Source: Streptomyces chattanoogensis (lineage in GTDB: Bacteria > Actinomycetota > Actinomycetes > Streptomycetales > Streptomycetaceae). From it: a stretch of 64,000 nt of DNA. The notes under the pieces are model-generated. The model saw nothing but the letters and a program-made list of their open reading frames with translations. It was not told where the DNA came from and made no database searches. Positions 7,837 through 16,297 of the stretch are shown one piece after another (within the stretch, counting starts at the first letter, position 1; each line of letters opens with the position of its first letter). The position numbers and the translations under genes were made by a program. The stretch lies in the NCBI RefSeq assembly GCF_001294335.1, contig NZ_LGKG01000001.1, positions 372,001-436,000 of the forward strand, in the 5' to 3' direction.

Positions 7837-7865
7837 CTCGTAGTAATAGGTGTCTCTACTACGAG
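7837..7865. promoter_or_regulatory. Perfect inverted repeat, candidate operator
   Basis: CTCGTAGTA (7837-7845) and TACTACGAG (7857-7865) form a perfect 9-bp dyad with an 11-bp spacer, between divergent starts at 7796 and 7891. Being A/T-richer than its surroundings and centred between the genes, it looks like an operator, plausibly for the CGNR protein. Confidence 0.6.
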
Positions 7866-7890
7866 GGTATTACGGGCTGGAGGAGAAGCG

Positions 7891-8652
7891 ATGCGCGAGA
7901 CCGTCGTCGGCGCCGACTGGCAGGCCTGGCAGAACAGTTGGGACCGGCAGCAGGAGTGGTACCTCCCCGACCGCGAGGAGCGGTTCCGGGTCATGCTCGA
8001 CATGGTCGAGGCACTGGTGGGGCCCGCCCCCCGGGTGCTGGACCTCGCCTGCGGCACGGGCAGCATCTCCGACCGGCTGCTCAGGCGGTTCCCGGGGGCC
8101 GAGAGTGTGGGCGTCGATCTGGATCCCGCGCTGCTGGCCATCGCGGAAGGGTACTTCGCCGACGAGCCCCGGGGCCGCTTCGTACGAGCCGATCTCAAGG
8201 ACCCGCACTGGACGTCGCAGCTGCCGCACCGGTCCTATGACGCGGTGCTCACCGCCACCGCGCTGCACTGGCTGCACACCGAGGATCTGCGGGGGCTCTA
8301 CGGGCAGCTCGGCACCCTCGTACGGGACGGCGGGGTCTTCATGAACGCCGACCACATGCCCGAGCCGTCCACACCGCGGATCAATGCCGCCGAGCGGGCG
8401 TTCCGGCATGCGCGGAGGGACGCGGCGAAGGCGGCCGGCGCCGTCGACTGGGCCGAGTGGTGGCAGCTGGCCGCCGCCGACCCGCGGCTGGCCGAGCCGA
8501 CCGCCGAGCGCTTCGCGATCTACGGGGAGCACGCCGACGGGGACACACCGTCGGTGGGATGGCATGCGAAGGTGCTGCGCGAGGCGGGTTTCGCGGAGGC
8601 GCGGACGGTGTGGGCGTCGCCGTCGGACGCGCTGGTGCTGGCGCTGAAGTAG
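7891..8652 (+). CDS. Class I SAM-dependent methyltransferase
   Basis: A 253-aa protein from ATG 7891, preceded by GGAGGAGAAGCG. The upstream in-frame start would translate the operator and is unlikely. Motif I VLDLACGTG lies at residues 49-57, followed by the acidic loop GVDLDP and motif around YDAVLTATALHWLHTEDL, which is typical of the methyltransferase-11/25 type (UbiE-like). The substrate is unknown. Tryptophan-rich N-terminus (WQAWQNSWDRQQEW). Divergent from the CGNR regulator and followed by a bidirectional terminator. Confidence 0.9.
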   Translation: MRETVVGADWQAWQNSWDRQQEWYLPDREERFRVMLDMVEALVGPAPRVLDLACGTGSISDRLLRRFPGAESVGVDLDPALLAIAEGYFADEPRGRFVRADLKDPHWTSQLPHRSYDAVLTATALHWLHTEDLRGLYGQLGTLVRDGGVFMNADHMPEPSTPRINAAERAFRHARRDAAKAAGAVDWAEWWQLAAADPRLAEPTAERFAIYGEHADGDTPSVGWHAKVLREAGFAEARTVWASPSDALVLALK

Positions 8653-8672
8653 CGCGAACGGACGGAAAAGCC

Positions 8673-8706
8673 GCGGCGGCGCTCCCCCTCGGGGAAGCGC
8701 CGCCGC
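8673..8706. terminator. Bidirectional hairpin terminator
   Basis: GCGGCGGCGCT (8673-8683) pairs with AGCGCCGCCGC (8696-8706), 11 perfect base pairs around a CCCC/GGGG inner stem. It sits between the convergent methyltransferase and ABC operon ends. Confidence 0.8.
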
Positions 8707-8730
8707 AGCATCACCGTCCACGCCGCAGGG

Positions 8731-9534
8731 CTACAGCACCTTCGACAGGAACGACTTCGTCCGCTCGTGCTGGGGATTGCCCAGGACCTCGCGCGGATGC
8801 CCGGACTCGACCACCACGCCGTTGTCCATGAAGACCAGCGAGTCGCCGACCTCCCGGGCGAAGCCCATCTCATGGGTGACGACGATCATCGTCATACCGT
8901 CGGCGGCCAGGTCCTTCATGACGTCCAGGACGTCGCCGACCAGCTCCGGGTCCAGGGCCGAGGTCGGCTCGTCGAAGAGCATCAGCTTCGGCTCCATGGC
9001 CAGGGCGCGGGCGATCGCCACCCGCTGCTGCTGGCCGCCGGAGAGCTGCGAGGGGTAGTTGCCGGCCTTGTCGGCCAGGCCGACCCGGTCCAGCAGCTTG
9101 GCCGCGCGCTCCCGGGCGCTCGCCTTGGACTCGCCCTTGACCTGAACCGGCGCCTCCATGACGTTCTCGATCGCCGTCATGTGCGGGAAGAGGTTGAAGC
9201 GCTGGAAGACCATGCCGATGTCCCGGCGCCGGGCGGCGACCTCCTTGTCGCGCAGCTCGTACAGCTTGCCCTTGTGCTCGCGGTAGCCGACCAGTTCACC
9301 GTCCACGGACAGCCGGCCCGCGTTGATCTTCTCCAGGTGGTTGATGCACCGCAGGAACGTCGACTTGCCGGAACCGGACGGGCCGATCAGGCAGAAGACC
9401 TCCCGCGGCTGCACCTCCAGGTCGATGCCCTTGAGGATGTGTGCCGCGCCGTAGGACTTGTGGACGCCCTCGGCCTTGACCATCGGGCCGCCGGACTCGC
9501 CGGCGGTGTTCTCGGTGAGCTTGCTGGTGGTCAT
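8731..9534 (-). CDS. Polar amino-acid ABC transporter, ATP-binding protein
   Basis: A 267-aa GlnQ/HisP-type ATPase. The ATG at 9534 overlaps the permease stop by 4 bp, so translation is probably coupled. Walker [10 protein letters not shown] lies near residues 51-59, the signature is LSGGQQQR, Walker B is [14 protein letters not shown], and the switch is VVTHEMGFA. Last gene of a three-gene unit (binding protein, permease, ATPase). Works at the cytoplasmic face to drive uptake. A longer frame exists upstream, but it is a shadow of the permease gene. Confidence 0.95.
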   Translation of the reverse strand: MTTSKLTENTAGESGGPMVKAEGVHKSYGAAHILKGIDLEVQPREVFCLIGPSGSGKSTFLRCINHLEKINAGRLSVDGELVGYREHKGKLYELRDKEVAARRRDIGMVFQRFNLFPHMTAIENVMEAPVQVKGESKASARERAAKLLDRVGLADKAGNYPSQLSGGQQQRVAIARALAMEPKLMLFDEPTSALDPELVGDVLDVMKDLAADGMTMIVVTHEMGFAREVGDSLVFMDNGVVVESGHPREVLGNPQHERTKSFLSKVL

Positions 9535-10472
9535 GCGGCACCTCCGGCGCGGTTGAGGCCGCCGGCCAGCTTTGCCCTCAGGCGCTGGAGCGGAGTGGGC
9601 GGAAGCTGGCGGCTGGCGCCGCGGGCGTAGTAGCGCTCGAGGTAGTACTGCCCGATGCTCAGCACGGTGGTGGCGATCAGGTACCAGGCGGCGGCGAGGA
9701 TCAACATCTCGACGACGACGCCGGAGTCGCGTCCGACGTTCTGCGCGGCCTGCAGCAGGTCGTAGTACTGGACGGCGACGACCAGGGACGAGGTCTTGAG
9801 CATGTTGATGACCTCGTTGCCGGTCGGCGGCACGATCACCCGCATCGCCTGCGGCACGATGATCCGGCGCAGCGTCTTGCCGTGGCTCATGCCCAGCGCG
9901 TGCGCCGCCTCGGTCTGGCCCTCGTCGACGGCGTTCAGACCGGCCCGGCAGATCTCCGCCATGTACGCCGCCTCGTTGAGCCCGAGGCCCAGCAGCGCGC
10001 ACAGGAACGGGGTCATGAAGTCCGACCACTCGTCCTTGTAGATCGGCATGATGTCGATGTAGTGGAAGACCAGGCCGAGGTTGAACCACAGGAACAGCTG
10101 GACGTAGACGGGCGTACCGCGGAAGAACCAGATGTAGAACCACGAGACGGTGGACGTCACCGGGTTCTTGGACTGGCGCATCACGGCCAGGATCACGCCG
10201 CCCACCACGCCGATGATCATCGACAGCACGGTGATCAGCAGGGTGTTCCGCAGGCCCTTGAGGATGTCCCCGTTGAACATGTACTGGGGGATCGCATTCC
10301 AGTTCACGTCACCGGTGGCGAAGGCGCGGCCGAGCGCCGCGAGCAGCGCGATGACGACGAGGGCCGCGACCCAGCGCCCGTAATGACGGACCGGAATGGC
10401 CTTGATGGGCTCGGGCTGGGGCGGCGGGGCGTCTGCCGGCGGCTGGGCCGACTTGTCGACGTCAACTGACAC
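9531..10472 (-). CDS. Polar amino-acid ABC transporter, permease
   Basis: A 313-aa inner-membrane permease with a proline-rich cytoplasmic N-terminus, then about five to six membrane segments ([36 protein letters not shown]). The EAA loop is [23 protein letters not shown], the ATPase contact. Ends 4 bp into the ATPase gene. Single permease, suggesting a homodimer. The substrate is probably an amino acid such as glutamate or glutamine; the exact one cannot be read from sequence. Confidence 0.94.
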   Translation of the reverse strand: MSVDVDKSAQPPADAPPPQPEPIKAIPVRHYGRWVAALVVIALLAALGRAFATGDVNWNAIPQYMFNGDILKGLRNTLLITVLSMIIGVVGGVILAVMRQSKNPVTSTVSWFYIWFFRGTPVYVQLFLWFNLGLVFHYIDIMPIYKDEWSDFMTPFLCALLGLGLNEAAYMAEICRAGLNAVDEGQTEAAHALGMSHGKTLRRIIVPQAMRVIVPPTGNEVINMLKTSSLVVAVQYYDLLQAAQNVGRDSGVVVEMLILAAAWYLIATTVLSIGQYYLERYYARGASRQLPPTPLQRLRAKLAGGLNRAGGAA

Positions 10473-10531
10473 GGGTGTTGCCTTTCAGCGTGTGGCGGGA
10501 GGTGCGGACCGGAGGCGGTGCGGAGTGCGGC

Positions 10532-11506
10532 TCAGGAGCCGCCATTGAGCTCCACCTTCTTGACCGCGGCATCCTTGACGTCCCACTTCTTCAGGACCTT
10601 GGCGTACGTGCCGTTCTTGATCGTGCGTTCCACTGCGGCCCGGATCGCGTCACGCAGCTTCGCGTGGCCCTTGGGCACCGCGACGCCGTACGGGGCGGCC
10701 TTGAGCGGTGCGCCGCCGACCATCTCGAAATCCTTGCCGCCGCCGGAGACGTTCACCGCGTACGCGGCGACGGGGTAGTCGCTGGAGACGGCGTCCACAC
10801 CGCCGGTGCGCAGCCGGGTCTGGGCCTCGGAGTCGTTGTCGAACGCCTCGATGGAGATGGCCTCCGAGCCGTGCTTCTTGCACTCCTTGGACTTCTCGTT
10901 GGCCAGGTCGTGCGAGACCGTACCGCGCTGTACGGCGAGCTTCTTGCCGCACATCGTCTCCCAGCCGTCGATGCCCTGGGTCTTGCCCTTCTGTGTGTAG
11001 AGCGAGACACCGACATTGAGGTAGTCGACGAAGTCGACGCCCGCACCGATCTTCTTGCCGGTGCTGCTGTCGATGCCCTCCTGGCGGTCCTTGGTGTCCG
11101 TCATCGCCGACATCGCGATGTCGTAGCGCTCGGACTTCAGGCCGCCCATGAGGGTGTCGAAGGTGGCGTTGTTGAAGTTGAGCTTGATGCCCAGCTCCTT
11201 GCTCACCGCGGCCGCCAGATCCGGGTCGATACCCGCGATCTTCCCGTTGGTGCGGAACTCCACCGGCTTGTACGTCATGTCCGAGCCGACCTGGAGGAAG
11301 CCCTTGTCCTGCACGTCCTTGGGCAGCATCTTGAACAGCGGTGCGTGCACATTGCGGCTCTTCTGCGCCTCGCGCCGGGCGATGGCCTCATTGGTCTGGT
11401 CGCCGCAGGCGCTGAGCACCAGCATCGAGGCGACGACCGCGGCCACCGAGGCGACGGCCGTACGTGACCTGCCGGCGGCCGGGCGGCGGGTGGTACTTGC
11501 GGTCAT
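10532..11506 (-). CDS. Amino-acid ABC transporter substrate-binding lipoprotein
   Basis: A 324-aa protein with ATG 11506 and a GCAGGAGGATC ribosome site; longer in-frame starts to 11572 lack one. Lipoprotein signal peptide with lipobox LSAC (Cys34). Mature protein is a family 3 periplasmic-binding fold (VGSDMTYKPVEFRTNGKIAGIDPDL; DIAMSAMTDTKDRQEG; GVDAVSSDYPVAAYAV). It is anchored outside the membrane and feeds the permease encoded 59 bp downstream. First gene of the importer operon. Confidence 0.95.
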   Translation of the reverse strand: MTASTTRRPAAGRSRTAVASVAAVVASMLVLSACGDQTNEAIARREAQKSRNVHAPLFKMLPKDVQDKGFLQVGSDMTYKPVEFRTNGKIAGIDPDLAAAVSKELGIKLNFNNATFDTLMGGLKSERYDIAMSAMTDTKDRQEGIDSSTGKKIGAGVDFVDYLNVGVSLYTQKGKTQGIDGWETMCGKKLAVQRGTVSHDLANEKSKECKKHGSEAISIEAFDNDSEAQTRLRTGGVDAVSSDYPVAAYAVNVSGGGKDFEMVGGAPLKAAPYGVAVPKGHAKLRDAIRAAVERTIKNGTYAKVLKKWDVKDAAVKKVELNGGS

Positions 11507-12049
11507 GCTGATCCTCCTGCGGATGGGAGTGTCCGTCTGGCGCGGGCCGGTGGGGGAGGGTCGGGCACACACCTTTGAGCGTCGCGACCTCGGTTGCGTC
11601 GGAATCCTGCCATCCGTGATCCGGTATTCGGACTCCTACGGAGGTCAAAATCGGATAACGGACGAGTGGGTCCGGCGTGTGGCCCGGATGGCCCAAGGGT
11701 GAACCGGTACGGGCGGTCCGTGCCGCCGACCGCTCCCGACCTGCGCCGTCTCGTCATCCGGACATCTCCCGGTGGCACTTCGGCGTCTTTAGATGTTTCG
11801 CGGCTAATGTCGGATCCTTGTACTCGAGGGTAATGAATCTGACTCGTCGGCGCCCGCGCCCGTCGGGTAGAAAGGTTCGTTACACCCCTCATCCGGGGCT
11901 CAGGGCGCGTGTGCGGCGCGCCCGGCGTCCGATCCTCCCCCCGCGCGGTGGGCATCCGCTGCGCAGGGAACGGACGCGGTGCCCGCCCACCCCTTACCAG
12001 GGAGTGGTCACCCTCAACTGATTTGCGAAGAAATAAGGGGTTGGAACAA
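11507..12049. other. 543-bp divergent intergenic region
   Basis: Between the ABC operon and malic enzyme. It should hold both promoters. A candidate minus-strand promoter is TTGACC (11643-11648) and TACCGG (11621-11626) with a 16-bp spacer. The region 11790-11900 is A/T-richer (TTAGATGTTTCGCGGCTAAT), fitting plus-strand promoter elements, but no single one is convincing. Open frames here lack codon bias. Confidence 0.5.
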
Positions 12050-13291
12050 GTGGCAGCGGAGATCGTCAATCCTCGCAGCGACAGCACGACGGGCGCGGAC
12101 GCGGGCTCGGAGGGCGCCACGGGCGCCACGGACGAAGGCTTCTTCGATCCGGCCTTCGCGCTCCACCGAGGCGGCAAGATGGCCGTCCAGGCGACCGTGC
12201 CGGTCCGGGACAAGGACGACCTGTCCCTCGCGTACACACCGGGCGTCGCCAAGGTGTGCAGCGCCATCGCCGAGCATCCCGAGCTCGTGCACGACTACAC
12301 CTGGAAGTCCCAGGTCGTGGCCGTCGTCACGGACGGCACCGCGGTGCTGGGCCTGGGCGACATCGGCCCGGAGGCCTCGCTCCCCGTCATGGAGGGCAAG
12401 GCCATCCTCTTCAAGCAGTTCGGCGGCGTGGACGCGGTTCCGATCGCGCTCGCCACCACCGACGCCGACGAGATCGTGGAGACCGTCGTCCGGCTGGCAC
12501 CGTCCTTCGGCGGCGTCAACCTCGAGGACATCTCGGCGCCCCGGTGCTTCGAGATCGAGGAGAAGCTCAAAGAGCGCCTCGACATCCCGGTCTTCCACGA
12601 CGACCAGCACGGCACCGCCGTCGTCACCCTGGCCGCGCTGCGGAACGCCGCCAAGCTCACCGACCGCTCGCTGGGGCAGCTGCGCGCGGTCATCTCGGGC
12701 GCGGGTGCGGCCGGTGTCGCCATCGCCAAGATCCTCATCGAGGCGGGCATCGGCGATGTCGCGGTGTGCGACCGCAAGGGCATCGTCTCGGCGGACCGCG
12801 GCGACCTCACCGACGTCAAGCGCGAGCTGGCCGGCTTCACCAACAAGGCGAAGCTGACCGGTTCGCTGGCCGACGCCCTGGACGGAGCGGACGTCTTCAT
12901 CGGCGTCTCCGGCGGCACGGTGCCCGAGGAGGCGGTGGCGAAGATGGCGAAGAACTCGTTCGTCTTCGCGATGGCCAACCCCACCCCGGAGATCCACCCG
13001 GACGTCGCGCACAAGTACGCGGCCGTGGTCGCCACCGGGCGCAGCGACTACCCGAACCAGATCAACAACGTGCTGGCCTTCCCCGGTATCTTCGCGGGCG
13101 CCATGCAGGTGCGCGCCTCGCAGATCACCGAGGGCATGAAGCTCGCCGCCGCCGAGGCGCTGGCCGCCGTCGTCGCCGATGAGCTCAGCGCCGACTGCGT
13201 CATCCCCTCGCCGTTCGACGAGCGCGTCGCGCCGGCCGTCACCGCCGCCGTCGCCGCCGCCGCGCGCGCGGAGGGCGTCGCCCGCCGCTGA
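12050..13291 (+). CDS. Malic enzyme
   Basis: A 413-aa two-domain malic enzyme that decarboxylates malate to pyruvate with NAD(P) reduction. GTG 12050 follows AAGGGGTTGGAAC. The N-terminal catalytic part has YTPGVAKVC with the catalytic Tyr, and HDDQHGTAVV for metal and substrate. The C-terminal Rossmann domain has ISGAGAAGVAIAKIL. Length fits the short bacterial form. From memory, the S. coelicolor enzyme in this neighbourhood is the NADP-dependent one, but cofactor preference is not evident from the sequence. The gene is followed by a very strong hairpin. Confidence 0.95.
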   Translation: MAAEIVNPRSDSTTGADAGSEGATGATDEGFFDPAFALHRGGKMAVQATVPVRDKDDLSLAYTPGVAKVCSAIAEHPELVHDYTWKSQVVAVVTDGTAVLGLGDIGPEASLPVMEGKAILFKQFGGVDAVPIALATTDADEIVETVVRLAPSFGGVNLEDISAPRCFEIEEKLKERLDIPVFHDDQHGTAVVTLAALRNAAKLTDRSLGQLRAVISGAGAAGVAIAKILIEAGIGDVAVCDRKGIVSADRGDLTDVKRELAGFTNKAKLTGSLADALDGADVFIGVSGGTVPEEAVAKMAKNSFVFAMANPTPEIHPDVAHKYAAVVATGRSDYPNQINNVLAFPGIFAGAMQVRASQITEGMKLAAAEALAAVVADELSADCVIPSPFDERVAPAVTAAVAAAARAEGVARR

Positions 13292-13307
13292 TCCGGCGGA
13301 CGTGCGT

Positions 13308-13362
13308 ACGCCGACGGGCCGGGCCCGCACCTGCGAAGGGTGCGGGCCCGGCCCGTCGGCGT
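13308..13362. terminator. Very strong hairpin after malic enzyme
   Basis: Two perfectly complementary 24-base arms (13308-13331 and 13339-13362) enclose a 7-base loop (tgcgaag). No U-tract follows, as is common for Streptomyces terminators. Confidence 0.85.
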
Positions 13363-13435
13363 GACGGTGCGGGCGCGGTGCGTGTCACACCCGTACGCGG
13401 TACCGCGGCACCCGTCCGCGGCCTACGTTGGGATC

Positions 13436-14398
13436 ATGTTTGCTGCCTACGCCGCCCGCATCGACCGCGACCAGCCCCTCAACGGCCTCGAACTGGGCGA
13501 ACGCCCGGCCCCCGAGGCCCGCCCCGGCTGGACCACCGTCAACGTCAAGGCCGCCTCGCTCAACCACCACGACCTGTGGACGCTGCGCGGGGTCGGCATC
13601 ACCGAGGACTCCCTGCCGATGATCCTCGGCTGCGACGCCGCCGGCATCGACGCGGACGGCAACGAGGTCGTCCTGCACTCCGTCATCGGCCAGAGCGGCC
13701 ACGGCGTCGGCCCCGGCGAACCCCGTTCCATCCTCACCGAGCGCTACCAGGGCACCTTCGCCGAACAGGTCACCGTCCCCGCCTGGAACGTCCTGCCCAA
13801 GCCCAAGGAGCTCTCCTTCGAGGACGCCGCCTGTCTGCCCACCGCCTGGCTCACCGCGTACCGGATGCTCTTCACCAACGCCGGTGTACGGCCCGGGGAC
13901 AGCGTTCTGGTCCAGGGCGCGGGCGGCGGTGTGGCGACCGCCGCCATCGTGCTCGGTGCCGCCGCCGGACTGCGGGTCTTCGCCACCAGCCGCGACGACG
14001 CCAAGCGCAAGCGCGCGCTGGAGCTGGGCGCCGAGGGGGTGTTCGCGAGCGGCGAGCGGCTGCCGCAGCGCGTGGACGCGGTCATCGAGACGGTCGGCGC
14101 CGCCACCTGGTCGCACTCCGTCAAGTCCCTCAAGCCCGGCGGCGTGCTCGTCATTTCCGGCGCCACCAGCGGCTTCACCCCGAAGAACGGTGAGCTGAAC
14201 CGGATCTTCTTCCTGGAGCTGAAGGTCGTCGGCTCCACCATGGGCACCAAGGAAGAACTCGCCTCCCTCCTCAGCTTCTGCGCGGCCAAGGGCATCCGCC
14301 CGGTCATCGACTCGACGCTGCCGCTGGACCGGGCGCGCGAGGGCTTCGAGAAGATGGCGCAGGGCGACCTGTTCGGCAAGATCGTGCTGACGGTCTGA
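13436..14398 (+). CDS. Zinc-binding-type alcohol dehydrogenase / quinone oxidoreductase
   Basis: A 320-aa MDR-family protein from ATG 13436. GroES-like N-terminus with LNHHDLWTLRGVG, the substrate channel segment, and Rossmann domain with VLVQGAGGGVATAAIVLGAA. The structural-zinc cysteine quartet is absent, and the typical GHE zinc motif is missing, so it is probably a zinc-independent NADPH-dependent quinone oxidoreductase-like enzyme. It is isolated behind the malic enzyme terminator and followed 21 bp later by the HutD-like gene on the same strand. Confidence 0.9.
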   Translation: MFAAYAARIDRDQPLNGLELGERPAPEARPGWTTVNVKAASLNHHDLWTLRGVGITEDSLPMILGCDAAGIDADGNEVVLHSVIGQSGHGVGPGEPRSILTERYQGTFAEQVTVPAWNVLPKPKELSFEDAACLPTAWLTAYRMLFTNAGVRPGDSVLVQGAGGGVATAAIVLGAAAGLRVFATSRDDAKRKRALELGAEGVFASGERLPQRVDAVIETVGAATWSHSVKSLKPGGVLVISGATSGFTPKNGELNRIFFLELKVVGSTMGTKEELASLLSFCAAKGIRPVIDSTLPLDRAREGFEKMAQGDLFGKIVLTV

Positions 14399-14419
14399 GG
14401 CGGGGACGGACGCGGACGG

Positions 14420-15004
14420 ATGGGCGGCGCGGGCGAGATGCGGATCCTGCGGGCGAGCGGGCGCGCCGCCACGCCCTGGAGCAACGGCGGCGGGGTGACC
14501 CGCGAGATCGCCGCCCATCCGCCCGGCGCCGGCTGGGACACCTTCGACTGGCGGGTGAGCCTGGCCGAGGTGACCCGGGACGGGCCGTACTCCCCGCTGC
14601 CCGGCATCCGGCGCATCCTCACGGTCGTCGACGGCGGCGGCCTGGAGCTGACCGTGGACGGCACCCGCTGCCTCCTCCCGGACCGGTTCCGCCCATTCGC
14701 CTTCCCCGGCGGCGCCGACACCGATTCCCGTCTGCTGGACGGTCCGGTCGTCAACCTCAATGTGATGGTGCGGGAGGGGCGGGCGGGGGCCGGGGTGGAG
14801 ATGGTGCGGGGGACGCGGGAGGTGCCGCCGGGCGACGCTCTGGTGGTCGCCGTGGAGGGGCGTACGGACCTGAGCGCACCGGGAACGTCCGGGGTGCGGC
14901 TGGAGCGGTTCGATGCGGCGCTGCTCACCGGCCCCCGGGGGCGGCAGGGTGCCCGGGTGCGGACGGACGGGGTGGCGGCGCTGATCTTGCTCAGCGGGCG
15001 CTGA
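14420..15004 (+). CDS. HutD/Ves-family protein
   Basis: A 194-aa cupin-like protein. The diagnostic N-terminus ILRASGRAATPWSNGGGVTREIA and WRVSLAEVTRDGPYSPLPGIRRI define HutD/Ves. The family is linked to histidine utilisation in some bacteria and cold response in others; the activity is not established. No hut genes are near. ATG 14438 is an alternative start, and neither has a clear ribosome site. Probably co-transcribed with the upstream oxidoreductase. The 3' end overlaps a convergent membrane gene by 14 bp. Confidence 0.9.
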   Translation: MGGAGEMRILRASGRAATPWSNGGGVTREIAAHPPGAGWDTFDWRVSLAEVTRDGPYSPLPGIRRILTVVDGGGLELTVDGTRCLLPDRFRPFAFPGGADTDSRLLDGPVVNLNVMVREGRAGAGVEMVRGTREVPPGDALVVAVEGRTDLSAPGTSGVRLERFDAALLTGPRGRQGARVRTDGVAALILLSGR

Positions 15005-15260
15005 CGCTCCGGTCCGCGGACGGCTCGTCGCGTGCCAGCGCCTTCTTGCGGCCCTTGTCGAGTACGGCCAGCAGCGCGGTGCAGACCGCGGCGACGGCCA
15101 CCGCGACGATGTAACACCAGGGACTGCCAAGGTAGTTGGCGGCCCGCATCGGGGTGCCGGTGTCGTCCTGGGTAAGCCGATAGAAGATCGCCATCGGCCC
15201 CTGCCAGAAGCCCATGAAGCCCGTCAGGACGGACAGCAGCCGGTACCAGCCCTCGTCCAC
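14991..15260 (-). CDS. Small membrane protein, 89 aa
   Basis: Two hydrophobic segments: residues about 6-27 (LLSVLTGFMGFWQGPMAIFYRL) and 46-66 (SPWCYIVAVAVAAVCTALLAVL), with a short charged C-terminus. Probably an integral membrane protein with both ends on the same side. Function unknown. Codon bias is normal. Its C-terminus overlaps the HutD-like gene, and its start faces the TetR gene across an intergenic region with two palindromes. Confidence 0.8.
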   Translation of the reverse strand: MDEGWYRLLSVLTGFMGFWQGPMAIFYRLTQDDTGTPMRAANYLGSPWCYIVAVAVAAVCTALLAVLDKGRKKALARDEPSADRSVSAR

Positions 15261-15295
15261 GATCGAATCCTCCCGTTGGGGTGCGCGTCGGTGTG

Positions 15296-15331
15296 CGCAC
15301 TGCTGTGCAGTGCGATGGATACGACTGTATC
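15296..15331. promoter_or_regulatory. Two adjacent palindromes, candidate TetR operators
   Basis: CGCACTG/CAGTGCG (15296-15302 and 15308-15314) and GATAC/GTATC (15318-15322 and 15327-15331) lie side by side between the divergent small membrane gene and the TetR gene. Such dyads are typical TetR binding sites. Confidence 0.5.
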
Positions 15332-15421
15332 AATGAATCCGTGCCGAATCGAGCAATTGCCTTGACCTGTAGGCGCATTTCTGATATTCGTCACGCTTTC
15401 GTAGCGCGGTAAGGTGGATCC

Positions 15422-16297
15422 ATGCGTGACGAAAAGAGGGTCGACGGGTGCCGGGTCTGCGCAGCGCCGCTCCCGGCGGCCGAGCGGGGGCGCCCGCCCG
15501 CCTACTGCTCACGAAGCTGCCAGGCCAAGGCGTACAGACAGCGGCGGAAGGAGCGGACGGGGGCGGCGGACAAGCGCAGGGAGCCCACGGCACCCCCGGA
15601 GTCCACGGCCGCGGCCGGGCCCGTGGCGGACCGCCGCCGTCGGGAGATCGCCGAGGCGGTCTGGCGCATCGCGGCCGGTCGCGGCCTGGAATCCGCGAGC
15701 ATGCGCGAGGTGGCCGCCGAGGCCGGGGTGTCGCTGCGCGTGGTGCAGTACACCTTCGGCAGCAAACAGCGGCTGCTCGTCGAGGCACTGCGGCTGCTGC
15801 ACGAGGAGAACGACCGGCGCGCCCGCGCCCGGGTCGAGCGGCTCCCCGACCCCGCCGATCCGCGTGCGGTCCTCAGGGCCGTCCTCGGGGAGTTCCTGCC
15901 GCTCGACGGGCAACGGCGCATGGCGCTGCGGGTCTTCGTCGCGTACTACGTGCGCAGCCTGACCGACCCTGCGCTCGCCGAGGTCTTTTTGCACAACGAC
16001 CGGTCGCTGGAGCAGCTGGTCGCCGGCCTGATCCGGCAGGCGGCGCCGGAGCCCGGCACCGCGCCCGTCCCCGACCCCGAGCGCGAGGCGGATCTGCTGG
16101 TCTCCGGCGTCACGGGGCTCGGCATGGACGTCCTGCACGGCCGCCGGACCCTGGCCGAGGTGCGGCGCACGGTCGACTACCACCTCGACCGCATCCTGGG
16201 GTCGGCCCAGCGCCCGGCCGCGCCGACCGGGGGCTCGGGGCAGGACATGTCCGTCAGGCTTCCTGGGGTGAAGGGGCGCTGCGGGCAGGGCTCTTGA
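15422..16297 (+). CDS. TetR-family regulator with N-terminal zinc finger
   Basis: A 291-aa protein. Residues about 10-40 form a Cys4 zinc-binding finger (CRVC, then YCSRSC) followed by a basic AKAYRQRRKER helix. After a proline-rich linker, residues about 75-130 form the TetR helix-turn-helix (ASMREVAAEAGVSLRVVQYTFGSKQRLLVEA), then a ligand domain. Many TetR proteins lack the finger, so this is a fusion of two DNA-binding or metal-sensing modules. The start is ATG 15422. Overlaps the convergent ABM gene by 44 bp. The divergent small membrane protein gene is the most likely target. Confidence 0.9.
   Translation: MRDEKRVDGCRVCAAPLPAAERGRPPAYCSRSCQAKAYRQRRKERTGAADKRREPTAPPESTAAAGPVADRRRREIAEAVWRIAAGRGLESASMREVAAEAGVSLRVVQYTFGSKQRLLVEALRLLHEENDRRARARVERLPDPADPRAVLRAVLGEFLPLDGQRRMALRVFVAYYVRSLTDPALAEVFLHNDRSLEQLVAGLIRQAAPEPGTAPVPDPEREADLLVSGVTGLGMDVLHGRRTLAEVRRTVDYHLDRILGSAQRPAAPTGGSGQDMSVRLPGVKGRCGQGS

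Noticed and set aside
8731..10143. 470-aa ATPase with long N-terminus
   Set aside because: The first 200 residues are the permease gene read in another frame; ATG 9534 overlaps the permease stop and gives the normal length.
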